DNA of 64,000 bases, taken from NCBI GenBank assembly GCA_921293015.1, contig OV121086.1:47199402-47263401 (forward strand), written 5' to 3'. Both the position numbers and the translations under genes were made by a program. Below, piece by piece: positions 31,886 to 43,799 of the stretch (positions are counted from its first letter, which is position 1; each line of letters begins with the position of its first letter). Source of the DNA: Phorcus lineatus (taxonomy: Eukaryota > Mollusca > Gastropoda > Trochida > Trochidae). The notes beneath the pieces were generated by a model. It was not told where the DNA came from, did not search any database, and saw nothing but the letters and a program-made list of their open reading frames with translations.

Positions 31886-32684
31886 TTTCAACTCTCAATT
31901 TTTTCTTTGTTCTATCAGCTACAATTAACTAGGATACCTATGGTCATTACAAAATATTTGCATTAGGTATTTAGTGCTTGCATTATCTTAGCCGAGTCAT
32001 TTAAATATTCTGAAATAGATCGTCTAGTTCTCGTCATTTGTTATTCATAAAAGAAGAGTCTATGATGGTTATACGTTATACCTACTTTCTGCACATGCAG
32101 TAACACTTACATATGCAGGAACATCAAATCAGATATCTATAATTCATTTCCGTAACCAGGTTGTTTATCAAAACAATCAAAAAATGAATTCTTAGTGATA
32201 ACCATTACAGAAACAGTTTTGGCACCCTTGTTACACCTTTTGAATATTCCAAGTTTTTTCTCATATTCTTTCTTCAAATATTGGCACATTCATTTATTCC
32301 ATATCGGATTACCAAACGTATAAGCATTCATTTCAAAGTGGTTGTTATTTAGATCCTTAGTATATACCTATTTATGTGAGAACAACTGACTTACCCTTAA
32401 AATTTTTAAAGGGATATTACATATGCATGCAAAGTCAATCTTAATCATTTTCAAGTAGAAATGTAAAGGTTAAAGGTATCAAGGCTTTTCCTGCTAACCA
32501 GACAACCGGTGTACCTTCAATCTATCAAGTTCCAGCCCAGACCAGTTGTGACAACCGTACTAAGGTCTAATTAATTAATTCCACCGTAATTATTTTACAA
32601 ACAGCGTAGATTAAAAAAAGTACAGTTAGATACATGGTATACATATGGAGTGTCTATTCTTGGATTTATTCCGTTATTTACAAT

Positions 32685-32906
32685 TCACATTTCTACCACA
32701 TCCCCCAATAAACGAAGGGTTAGCTGAAGATCCAGTGTGAAAGATATGTGCTGAAGCTCATAGTTCTGCTGACACATCATATCCCTTGAAATCAATATAG
32801 CATCTGTAAGACGAAATAAAACCAAGTAATTATCACGAACCTTGACATCATATATCATTCCTGTAGATGGATCCTGGCATGCAATTGGCTCGTTCAAAGG
32901 CATCAA
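32685..32906 (-). pseudogene. Repeated exon-like motif, copy 2 (unit B), longest open copy
   Basis: 73 codons are open on the minus strand. The frame contains IACQDPSTGMIYDVKVRD, a hydrophobic stretch LVLFRLTDAILIS, two more Cys-flanked segments (DMMCQQNYELQHISFT) and LTLRLLGDVVEM. Unit A (19430-19645) encodes nearly the same peptide with an indel and a stop. A shorter, more diverged version appears in unit C near 35935-36125. This is the best evidence in the window that the duplicated unit once held a minus-strand gene with a repeated small domain. I do not recognise the family. Confidence 0.45.
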
Positions 32907-33309
32907 AGTTCCTCAATTAACAACCTAATTGGATCATCAAATATGTCATTGAATTTGGTGATTGGTTTTTCGATCTTGAAACTCAAGCTCATACACATAG
33001 TGCAGTTAGATGAGAATTAAGTGAAATATCTAGTAATAGTAAGATAAATATATAGCGTGGTATATGCAAATCTAAGTCCTATCATGTATTATTTTCACAT
33101 ATACTCATTATCTTAACCTTAAAGGCACCTAGCACACTTTTTAGGTACAAATTGGATAGTTTAAGGCTTATAAGAATATAGGCACTCGCTTTAACTTTTT
33201 TAAAGCCTTGTTCTATGTGAAATATGAAGAGAAAGTGTTTATCTCTATAGATAAATGCAAAATAGGAAAACTACTCCGGAATGTTCATCTGACAGATCTA
33301 ATTTTCATG

Positions 33310-33420
33310 ATTAGCGAGAATGACTAGCTGGATGATTATCAATACCCTACACATAATATGTCATTCTGTAGATGTGTCTTGTCATGCAACTTGCCCCTTC
33401 CAGACAACAGAAAGACCTCA
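33310..33420 (-). pseudogene. Repeated exon-like motif, copy 3 (unit B)
   Basis: The minus strand has AAGTTGCATGACAAGACACA followed by TCTACAGAATGACATATTATG. It pairs with 20440-20545 and is related to the other motif copies. It is frame-broken in the same way as its partner. Confidence 0.35.
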
Positions 33421-33769
33421 TACTTAAGAATTAGTTGCATGCAGTGTATAAATCAGCAACACCATCCCCCTTTAACCTATTAAATGGATTTTGAATTAAA
33501 TTCAGTTAAACTGACATTCTAGAATTTTCGGGTCTTTGAATAATATGTGCGTTTATACTTTTTATCATGTATCAGTATAATTGATATTTTACAAAATGAG
33601 TTGACATTTGACTGATATATATCTGAACAAGTGTGCAGCATATATTTTGATGATAAGATAAGTGCCTATTCCTTCAAAGTTACCTTTATAATCATAATTT
33701 GATTCGTACAGATCATACGGTACATGCAAAATATGCATCTGTTCAAAGGTATTGGTAGTTATATTGAAA

Positions 33770-34610
33770 CATTTTAAGATACAAAGGGCCGTTTCAAATC
33801 TGTGGGTTTGGGTACTTTGACTGTCTAGAAAAGGTACACTTAATTGCCTGTAAGAAATTCCCCGGGGTAAAGATGAGCACATCAAATGTGATAGTATATG
33901 GGGAATGTGGCATATACCCTCTCATCATATCTTCACAAATAAGAGTGATTAAATATTGGATAAGACTATTAAGTTTTGCCGAGAATGTACTATGATATGA
34001 CAAAGAAGGTAAAAGGAGTTTGGCATCAGATGTTAAACTACTTTTTTCAAGTGGATTCAATCATATGTAGTATGAACAAATGGTTGAATTTCAGTCATTA
34101 TTTCTCAATAAATTTTCACAAAGATTAAAATATAATTACCAACAAAACTGGTTGGAAACAATTTCAACATAAGCAAAATGTAACTATTACTCTACGTTTA
34201 AAATCCATATATATACTAAACGTTACCTAGCATATGTTAATGTCAAGAAATTTAGAATATCATTGGCTCGTTTTCGTTGTTCATCTCACAATCTTCTGAT
34301 TGAAAAGGGTAGATATATAAATATTAAAAGAGAGGATAGAATCTGTAAATGCTGCGATAATAATGCTATGGAAGACGAATATAATTTTTTGTGTGTCCAA
34401 CACATAAACCCTTTGAAAGTACATTAAACAAATATAATTTGTCCCTCAATTTATTAATAAAGTATCTTCATTAATGACTTGTTTGGATGAAAATGTTATC
34501 CGGAATTTATTCGCCAAGCAATGATGTTAAGAAAGATGTGTATATGAAATGTACTATAGGCCTGTGGTCTACTCAGTACTGAAATAAAGATTGATAAAGC
34601 AGGTCTCAAA
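33770..34610 (+). pseudogene. Decayed LINE (non-LTR retrotransposon) C-terminal region
   Basis: Translation of the plus strand gives fragments typical of the region after the reverse transcriptase in many invertebrate LINEs: CGFGYFDCLEKVHLIACKKF, then NVIVYGECGIYPL at 33785-33920. Further on are RFRCSSHNLLIEKGRY and a Cys-rich RICKCCDNNAMEDEYNFLC end motif (34275-34400). Multiple frameshifts and stops are present. It resembles the LINE at 54.94-56.58 kb (shared VYGECG and ACK motifs) but is older. Confidence 0.75.
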
Positions 34611-35229
34611 GAAAAGTACAAGAATTACTGATGTCTGTACAGGTTTCATCAATTGGCACTTGGTCAATTTAATTTGACCGACTGACCCTCCACAGGCAAG
34701 TGGCCAGACCAGTGTCTGTTCAATATTGGATATTCCAGTAAGTAATAGAGAAGTTAATTTTATTGTCAGACAACTGGGCTAGTACTGTTTATCTGGTCTT
34801 CATCAGGTCAGCCCACACGTCAGTAAATAACCAGGTGCTGTATGTTTGTAACAGGAGACTGTGGTAAAATAAACATTCAATATAACATAGGTAGTCCAAG
34901 TGCTCGTTATTCCAAGTATCGGCATTGTAAAGAAAAATATAAATGTGAAAAGGTGTCAGTTCAGTAATTAAAAATACTCAGTTATATCGTATACCAAAAA
35001 AAAAAAGAAAAAGAAATCCTGTTATCAATCTAACTTAACTTGTGTAACTTGTTCACTAATACTGTATGTGCCTGTTTCTAATATATTTCAAATTGAATCA
35101 ATACACTCATCCATCTCATTAAATCCATCTCAACTCTCATCCCCATAAAGCAATGTAATAAAATACTTTTTACCATTTACGTTTAACACATCAAATTCTA
35201 TTTATGTGATAGAACATTCCTACAATAAT

Positions 35230-36600
35230 AATAGCAAAGTGCACTGTGTTTTAACCGAAGTTAAAAAAGGAAAGTTAAAGGAGTTACGACCAGCAACTAA
35301 TTTCAATATTACAGGAATCTCACAGCATAACAGATAAATTTCTTTAGTGTGTCAACTAAATCACATACACAAGCAAACATCAAAGAAATATAAAAGGACA
35401 TGTAATGATATCTGATGAGTCAGTGGTCTGTTATGCTTAGTTTCAGTTCTCAATGTATGAAGTTGTTTTTCATCCCACTCAACTACATGCTGTTTGTTCC
35501 AATGGTCCTATTTGTTTGACTATAAAGGATTCATCAATGATTACAATGATAAAATCACTTTTGAGCTATTGATTGATTACGCCGCTGATGACACATTTGC
35601 CTGAATTGTTTTTCTCAATTTATAACGTTGTTTCCCTTCTATCCAACTACATTTACATTGTGTTTTTTCTAATGGTGCTTTAACTTTGACTATGCTTGTG
35701 TCATGTATGATTTTCTGCAATAAAATCGAATTGTCCTTAAACATTAAAATAAATTGTTGTCCTAAGGAATCGATTTCTATCTGTTATGCAAATTCTTTCT
35801 ATCTACTTGAGTAAACCTGAACAATTTTCGCAAATAACATACATCTAATTTTAGACTGATGTTTCTATGAGAGTTTTTAATCATATTTTAACTAATATAA
35901 TTAACATACTTTTATGTTCTTCCCCCGAAAGACGATTACAAAGAATTATCTCAGTTATGAAAGATTTGTGCTCATAAATAGTTGTGAAGTTTCTGTTGAC
36001 ACACTCATTCCTAGACGTCAGTTGAGTATGGGAGAAGAGAAATGAAGTCAAGATATTACCAAGGCAAGATCAGTGATATTAAACGTCATTCCTGCAGATT
36101 ACTCATGCAGGTTTCAGAGTTCTAATTGAGTTCAGCCATCAACAGGTTTAATGAAATTGTCTTTTTGATGGAAAATTTTGAAGAATATTTTTTAGATTTA
36201 GAAAAAGAGTGTATCATTTTTTCTAGACATGTGACAGTTGATTTGAAAAATACATCTTCAGACTCGCTAAATATTTGATGTTACCAAAGAAAAATAAAGA
36301 AAATCTGATAGAATTTTAAGATCCCGCTTCTATATTAGCAGTTGAAATCACGAAAGCTGCCTAGCTAAATCTTTTTGTTGAAATCTCGCTTTATGTAAAT
36401 ATTATGTGTGTCAATCATTGTTGAGTACAACTTGTGCAATATCTTTGCAATTATCTTCTTTCATAAATTCCATCTTCTACCATAAGTATGTCTTCTTGAT
36501 CCTATATCATTGTGTAATCTGAACCACTCTGCCTGCCATACAACCTAATCATTTACTTATATATAATTTTCAAATCAACTAGTTGCAACTTGTTTTTTAG
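35230..36600. repeat. Partial unit C of the tandem duplication
   Basis: Diverged third copies of unit segments: about 35305-35400 matches the island at 18350/31740, about 35930-36130 matches 19440-19640 and 32705-32890, and about 36490-36560 may match 20470/33340. Much shorter than units A and B and more eroded. Confidence 0.55.
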
Positions 36601-36884
36601 TCCTGTCTGGTCACAGAATTGTTAATCACAATGCAATTTTATGAATGTATTGTTCAATCGTGAGTATGGAATCTAGTTGTAATAAAGAATATGTAGAGGA
36701 TATTTAATGACATCCTTAACTTTGATATTCACGAAAAAAACACGTGGCGATTGAAGTTTTCAGTTAAAACAGTTTGGACATGAATATATTTGCATTGAGA
36801 AGCCAGCTCTCCTTCATTGTTTTACATTTAAGACGTTTATAAGGTTTTATTTTCAGGCAATTTACTGTGCAATAAAACAATAGA

Positions 36885-37960
36885 TGGTTAGATATGAATG
36901 TATTTCAATGTTTCTGTGACAAATGGGGCATGGAAGTAGATTTAGATGGATTAAAAAATCATTGTCTTTCGTAATGGTGGTTATCGCGAAAAGGTTGAAA
37001 AATGGTTCTATAGAGGTATGCAGATGATAGTAATTACCCAATATAAATATCTTGGCATACTTTTCATTTCTAGATAAGTATGGTCATGTGCTTGTGAAAT
37101 GATTGCTTTGCAAGCAAGAAAATCCTTCTGTTAATTAGATTATCAGGAAATATTATGATATGTCACTTAAAACAGCAACTAAAATGTTTGACACTAAAAT
37201 ATTATATGATGTATGTGAGGTAGTGAAATCTTGAGTAACATATGTCGAGAATGTATTGATCAATTTCAAAGTGGTTTCTTTAGAATATATCTTGGAATAA
37301 ACAAATACTGCTCGTTCAGCGCAGTGAAGAGAGAGATTGGAAGGTACAACCTAAGTGGAAATTGTTTTTTTATAGATGTATTAGCTATTGGTCTAGACAG
37401 ATCGCATGAACAGCCACACGCTTGCTATAATAGTGTTCAAAACTGGATTCCCTTATATCTATATCACCTAAGTTAGTGGAGATATCAATTATTTTCTAAG
37501 ATTAACTTGGTCTCAGCATATTGATAGTTATATTCATAATTAACATATCTTTATCACTTTAGTTCTTATAAATCACTACTTGCTCCGGAATTCCATCTAT
37601 ATTATCAAGTTCCATAGACAGAGACTTAACAGTTGTTCACACGATTCGCGTCGTATACTTTCTCATAATCTAAAGATTCAAAAGTAGCGCCGTAAGAAAC
37701 ATACGGAAACTGTTGAGTCATATGCGAAAAATGTGACAGTATGGTTATCGAAGATGAATATCACTTTATTTTAAATTGTCCATACTATACTGTTAGCAGA
37801 AGTAGATTTATTCAAAAATGCTTTCGCTATTACCCTACCCGAGATAAACTTCAGCAACTTACATCAGTACGCATAGATGGGTTATAGGACTGGCATTGTG
37901 AATGTTAAACTAATCTCTTACATGTATTTTGTCTTGACACATTTCATGTGCTCAAGTAAC
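36885..37960 (+). pseudogene. Decayed LINE reverse transcriptase C-terminal region
   Basis: Frames on the plus strand give DKWGMEVDL, a VFRNGGY-like segment, ITQYKYLGILF (37035-37065), REIGRYNLSGNCFF (about 37330-37370) and a terminal CDSMVIEDEYHFILNCPYY zinc-finger-like motif (37735-37790). This order (end of reverse transcriptase, YKYLG motif, linker, Cys-rich EDEYHF motif) is that of LINE ORF2 C-termini. The many stops and frameshifts make it a dead relic. The upstream polymerase active site is missing. Confidence 0.8.
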
Positions 37961-37989
37961 TGATATATATCTGTTAATATATATACATA

Positions 37990-38540
37990 ACCATGGAACA
38001 CATCAGCATGGTGCGTGGACTCTCAGCAATGCAACGTCATGAACGTAGCAAAGCAATTTACGAAAGTCCCACCCGTTTGCATAAAATGCTCAAACCGTAT
38101 CGCTACCGTGGGCTAGCGCTAGGCCGTAGCAAAAGAGTGTACAATGTTAGAGTGCTCACTCTATGCTATACTTATATTTCACTTGACTAGATAAGTGACA
38201 TTAAAGGTATAATCAGACGTTGTGCAAAAAATTCTCAATCAAAGTGATGTAGGCTTTAAGTTGCAAATGCGAAACCTATCTGTTCTACCAAGTGCTGCTT
38301 ACATCTAGGCGTTAGTGAAGGATATTCCGAAAAAGGTGCGTGAGATGAGTTGCGTGAGATTTAAAAAAACATAATAATTTTTTTCTTTTCTTTGAAGCTT
38401 ATTGCTAAAAATAACTGCGGATACTATCTATAAGTTTTTAAAGTTTGACGAACTTTAAGAGTTTCTTGTTATTATGAACAGACATGTTTCCATACCATCC
38501 CAAGAAAGGAAGGATCAATACTGTTTGAATAAAATCATGA
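37990..38540. other. No confirmed gene; palindromic patch
   Basis: A plus-strand open frame at 37993-38190 (65 codons) directly follows the LINE relic but has no recognised domain. It includes a near-palindromic GGCTAGCGCTAGGCC at about 38111-38125 and may be part of another mobile element. Confidence 0.4.
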
Positions 38541-39345
38541 TAGTTTATTTTTTAAATGATTCAATTTCCACTAAGACTGCAGGCGTCGTTTTGGTAAGAG
38601 GTTGGAATCCTTTCTGAGAACAAAAGTTTTATATGAGAACAAAATCTCTGATATTTGTCACTTTAATCAAATCGTATTGATATATCGATATAAAAAAAAG
38701 TTCCTAAATTATTAACCACTGAATTTTGAAAAAGAAACGCGTACGCAACTGATAACAAAGCAGCCAAATGGTCCAGTCCTGAGAAAATAAGGACTCGAGG
38801 TGTTTTATTGCATGACTATATTTTTCTGACGTCAAATTATCCTATTTTTGGTGTTATGGTTGTATTTCTATTTGGATAGACCGTTAATCTGCCTCGTAAT
38901 GATATCTTTCGTTGATAAAGAATAATAAATTCGCCCCGTGGTTTGTTATCTGTATTATTAAACGCTATGCAAATAATGTGAGAAAGTAAGATTAATAAAA
39001 ATATCAAGTACAAGAGTGAAGTAAATATTCTAATTAGACTTCATTTCATAATATATTTGCTCATTTATTATCGAATTGATGTTGTTTAAGATAGTTGTTT
39101 TCTGTCAGTCATTAACTCAAATAATATCATACCTATCATGTTCGTATTTTCAAACTAAACCTCTTTTTCATTTGCACTTATTAAAATTTATCTGTGTAAC
39201 CTTTATGAAGCTTCTAGTAAAGCAACTGTATCAGGTTTACTGGCTCGGTTTTAATATCTGAATGATTCCTTTTCTCAAAATAACTTAATATGACGTAAAT
39301 AAAAACGATATAATCTGAACCGAATTTCAAATTTACTGGAGGTAT
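38540..39345. repeat. Duplicated block D, copy 1
   Basis: Matches 43.8-45.95 kb in order: the segment with TGACGTCAAATTATCCTATT at 38827, GTTTGTTATCTGTATTATTA at 38940, CCTTTATGAAGCTTCTAGTA at 39200 and the following AATTTCAAATTTACTGG. Similarity is moderate and gapped. No coding frame is conserved. Confidence 0.65.
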
Positions 39346-40556
39346 CGCGTACGTTAAATACGTAAAATAACTGTCTAGCTGAAGATCCTTCACATTTATT
39401 AAAATGATTTTAGGAAGGTTTCATATCAGAATACTCAAAATTTGTCTAGGTGTATCATATGTCTTTATAAAGAAAATAATCTATTCTATTAATAGCACAA
39501 TATTGCAACCGAGCCTGAGAGAGACTCAGGCTTAGTCGATGCAAACTGAATTTCATATATTGTACTCTCAGTAGTAAGCAAACCTCATCTGAAACATTGT
39601 AACATTATGAATACTTTGAAGCTTCAATTTTTAATTACATTGAGAAGACATTTTGTTTGTAGGTTTTGATAAATTAGCTACCTCCTCAAAGATGCTTTTA
39701 CTCTATATTTCGAAGATGAACATTTATCAGGTGTTTTTGTATTCTTTGAATGACTTTGGTTACCTATGCTTTTGGGTTCGTCTTTATAAAATTTGGTAGA
39801 AGCATAAAACACAGCAATGTATCTATGAAGTCTTTATTTCATTTCTAATGTCATGTGGCATTTTCTAGCAATTTAGCAATTTAAGTTTATCTTAAAGTTA
39901 GGATTTTTATGTGGAATACAAAATACAATCATTTCGAAAGAATGCATTCCAAAGTGATTTTGTTTTACATTTTGCGTTAGTCATTTAGGGAAGTTTCATA
40001 ATTATCTTATCAGTCTTTTAACAATACCCATAATAAGAGCTTTTGAATTATCATCTACGAAAATCTTATCTTAATATTTTCCGTAACACATTGAAAAACA
40101 TATGTATTAAATTTGTAGAAAAAGGCCTCATTATATAAATAATTTAAACGTAAATAGTCTAATTGAAATCCAACTGACATTTTCAACTGTCATCCTGCAG
40201 AATTAAGCTTTGCTAAATCGAGTTTCCGCTTAAACTGTGGTGGGGGATTTATTTGCATTTTAAAAAAAAACTCATGTTCAGAACGATCATTGAAATGTTT
40301 TAGTCATTATCTTTCATTAAAATTTCCTTTGTGTATTTGTGCAAGTTAGTAAGAAATCTTTAGAAGCTTTATCTTCTTGTGTTCTTGTTTCTTATCTCCT
40401 CTAGTTACGGCTATATCGCATCTGATTTGCAGTGTGGCGTCAATGTCCTAATTTATTTTTAATAGTTCCTCATAATAGCATTGCATGTCGTTAGGTGAAG
40501 AAGTTATTTAATACGTCTGCGGACAGTACAACATTTTGACATAAATACTTAAATAG
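39346..40556. other. No gene seen
   Basis: AT-rich. A short inverted GCCTGAGAGAGACTCAGGC lies at about 39514. No coding or RNA signal. Confidence 0.5.
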
Positions 40557-40857
40557 ATGTTTATTTCTACTTAAAGTGTGTTTTACTTTTTACCTTCAAA
40601 ATATATCCTGCAAAGATTATCAGGCAATATGCATCTGTAATGTTATGTCTTAAATGACAGAAAAGGTTTGCCCTGTATGAGACAATTACTTCATGAATGT
40701 AGCAGGACGTGACTGCTTTATACATACAAACAGCCAATCAGATGTCAGACCTGAGATGCAGGAGGGTAGATAATGAAATGTGACCAGACTCCTTCAGTCA
40801 CAAGGGCAAATGATATAAATGAATGTTATTGACAGGTAACAATACACATTTTATGCT
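40557..40857 (+). repeat. 300-bp dispersed repeat, copy 1
   Basis: Shares CAGGCAATATGCATCTGTA, GGTTTGCCCTGTATG, TCATGAATGTAGCAGGA, TGCTTTATACATACAA, GCCAATCAGATGTCAGACC and ACCAGACTCCTTCAGTCACA with copies at 48412-48713 (+) and 59743-60030 (-). It has a TATA-like and a CCAAT-like element in a fixed arrangement. No conserved frame runs through all three. Confidence 0.85.
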
Positions 40858-41479
40858 TAAAATATTTTTGTTGTTTAAATATTAAATAGATTTTATCCTA
40901 AATTTTTGACTGAAAATGGACACAGTGGACATTTGCTATTTCTGTTGTCTACTTCCTACAAAATTTTTCTAATTATCATTTTCTTTATTCAATGTATTGA
41001 TTTTTTTGGTTTTTAACTTTGATAATTTGGTTCCTTACATATTAGCCATAAAAATTATGATGGTATTGCAAATTAGAAAAAACACATGAGTTAATATTAA
41101 CTCTCGAAACTCTCGTCGCTCTTAGTGTTACATAGTTATTCAAATAATTTATCATAATACAATTCAAATGAATTAAAGCAATTATGTTAAAAAAGAACAT
41201 AAGATCATGTGGCTCGTTCTATATAGAACTACAAACAAGTATAGCCTATCCTTTGCGTAGGAATATACGTCATTCCATAAATTCAATTTCAGCCTTCGAT
41301 AAGCCAAGTCTTTACGTTTTTGTACGCAATAACTTCAAAAACCAACATAAAATAATGGAAATGCATGGAATGGTTTCCGTTTTCTTAACCTTTTTAAAGT
41401 GTGTTAGGTTGTGTATGTGTGAATTATAAATGATTTCAATTGATACACTGATTTTGACTGTTTGAAGATTGTAGATGAT
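40858..41479. other. No confirmed gene
   Basis: An open frame at 41184-41429 (+) of 81 codons has no recognisable domain, and an overlapping minus-strand frame has none either. Confidence 0.4.
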
Positions 41480-41650
41480 CATTCGTAAACTACCACGTAT
41501 CATACAGAAAAACCTCGTTCGAGAAGACATTTTGAGACATATGTTTATGTTCCTATTGTAAGGCCTTCTTTCGTTTTGCCACTTAAATACAAAATACATC
41601 AGGAACAATATAGCTATCTGTTCTGACAGCAATTATCTGGAATATTCTGC
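41480..41650. repeat. Local duplicated segment, copy 1
   Basis: ATATGTTTATGTTCCTATTG followed by TAAGGCCTTCTTTCG matches 42508-42545 (ATATGTTTATGTTCTAATTG, TAAGACGATCCTTCT). Weaker similarity extends on both sides. Confidence 0.5.
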
Positions 41651-42439
41651 TCTCGACATATAATTATCTCTTATGTTGTCATGTTGTCATGTTCTCGTTC
41701 TTGAAATATTTTGCAGACAATTTTAGGCTACAACATGTATTCTATGATACTATTAAATAGCTAGATTAATAGTGTAATTTCATAAAGACGTTCGCTGTAA
41801 ATTGATCATTATAGCATTCAAAGTAGCGCACTCTAAGATAAAATAGTGTTACTCCATTTTTTAAAGCTGGTTCTGTTATTATGTGACATCTTTAAAGTAA
41901 AGATACATATGAAATTGAAATGTCTTTAAACATACCGTTATTAAATTTTAAAACTAGTTCAACGTAATATCATGTGTCCCCCTCGGGCTCTCTAAAAGGA
42001 TGTTTTAAGCATAATGTTTTCAGTTACTGTGATGATATAAGTTACCGTACATAATAATTCATAAACCATATATTACAAATTATGAATATGTTATTTATCG
42101 CTATATCAAAAACCTGCAGATTCTGATTCAGATACAGATTTATTTTCTTCCACTCATATCGCGAACATAAAACTAATAGGTACGAAGACCATGTTTTCAT
42201 CACTCTTTCTATAGTTAACTTGTGACAACACTGACAATTGACAATCTCATATTTCATGGCAAAATGATATAATATTTTATCCAATTTATAAGTGACCGAG
42301 AAAAAAAGAAACATATGTACATGTCTCATTTGTCAATGTTCTTGGAATTAAAGGAATTTTACATCAGGAAAATAAACCAATGCTATATACAATTTTATAT
42401 TTCTATGAACCATCGTGAAATATTGATCAAAGTAAAAAG

Positions 42440-42645
42440 CACATTATTTGCTTGATTCATGAGACTGTTATTACTGGATTACATAGACGAATCTCACTTT
42501 GATGAAGTATATGTTTATGTTCTAATTGTAAGACGATCCTTCTTAAGTGGTATTCCGATACACCATCCATTCAGGAAACATAACAATTTGTTCTGGTACA
42601 GCCACTGTCAGATCTTTCTGCTCTTAAACACTTATCGTCCTTAAC
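42440..42645. repeat. Local duplicated segment, copy 2
   Basis: Partner of 41480-41650, about 1 kb downstream in the same orientation. Short open frames cross both, without a shared peptide. Confidence 0.5.
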
Positions 42646-43799
42646 ATGTGTTTTCCCATTAGAATTTATCCTGAAAGCCTTTCAAAATTGTAAGTTATAT
42701 CCTATAATAATTGTAATATATATAAATTTTGTCTACAAAGGTTAACTGTTAAATTTTTAACTTTGTTTGCTTTGTCTTAAGCATATGAAAGTTAACATCA
42801 GAATTATTAGAAAAGAAAATAAATAACTTTATTAGTGACATGACCCGATAACCTAAAACGTATCTGTACCTGAGATTTCAGATAAGCCAGGGGGTAATAT
42901 TGTAAGTTAAGGGACCACAATCGCCTTGTCTCATCACCTCTTGAAAGTTTTTAAAGCTTTCCCTACGTTCAGCACGTAAATTGAGATTTATTTGTTTTGC
43001 AGGGGAATTAAAATTCAACCCAAGGCACATATATGTCTTCAGTGAGTAGTGAGTATGTCCGTTCACCACCTTTGATGTCGGAGTTCGAATTTATTTATAG
43101 ACGTTAAAAGATGGGAGTTGGGTTGGGTTGTTTCCTTCAATCTACGCAGTAAAGGATAGAACAACGCTTGAACTGGCAGCGTGAATGGATGTATAAGTAT
43201 AAACATGTAATTGTAAGACATAAGATTTATTGACTGTTATACAACAGGGTACGTCATTGACTGAGTTTCATCAAATGATATCTTTTAAAGAATATCTGAG
43301 CAGAAAACCAAATACGGATCATATTGAATATTAATTTCACTTAGGAAGGATACAGCCTTCACGCATTTCTCCAGTATACAATCTCACGCTCCAATCGGGT
43401 AATATTTGTATAAATTACTCGGTAACAGTTTTGCAAATGACGCTAAAAGACATTATTTACCAAAAAGTTTGCGTATGCCTTCTTCAAGAGGAACTGTTCG
43501 TTGATTTGTTTAAGAATTACTTGTTCTTTTGAAAACAAAGGTTTTCAATACAATAATTGCAACGGTGACTTGAATTCGATGCAGATATCAAAATTATACC
43601 TTGTCCATAAATCGTAGTCATATTCATGTTAAGATGATAGGCATATTACAGACTATGAAATTAACCTCAAAATTTAGATTTCTTATTCAAATAACCATTT
43701 TGCAAAACATGTTACCTGCGAGACAATTTCAGGCATTTGGTAATGTAATATCTAAAACATAATCATGATAAAACCTTCAACCAATCAGAGCTCTCCGGC
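42646..43799. other. No gene seen
   Basis: AT-rich, with a GTTGGGTTGGG patch near 43119. No supported coding or RNA gene. Confidence 0.5.

Larger units (their letters stand above)
23835..35229. repeat. Unit B of an ancient tandem duplication
   Basis: Colinear, same-strand partner of unit A. The first clear match is near 23835-23870 (against 12800-12830) and the last near 35130-35225 (against 21540-21640). Unit B is longer because it holds two fuller SINEs, a LINE relic at about 33.77-34.61 kb and other extra sequence between 29.4 and 31.6 kb. The SINE at 28245-28587 has no counterpart in unit A, so it postdates the duplication. Confidence 0.8.

Noticed and set aside
35408-35440. CTGATGAGTCAG string as a hammerhead core
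   Set aside because: Stem II and GAAA are absent; chance match.
37993-38190. 65-codon frame after the LINE relic
   Set aside because: No recognisable domain; contains a palindromic patch and probably belongs to a mobile element.
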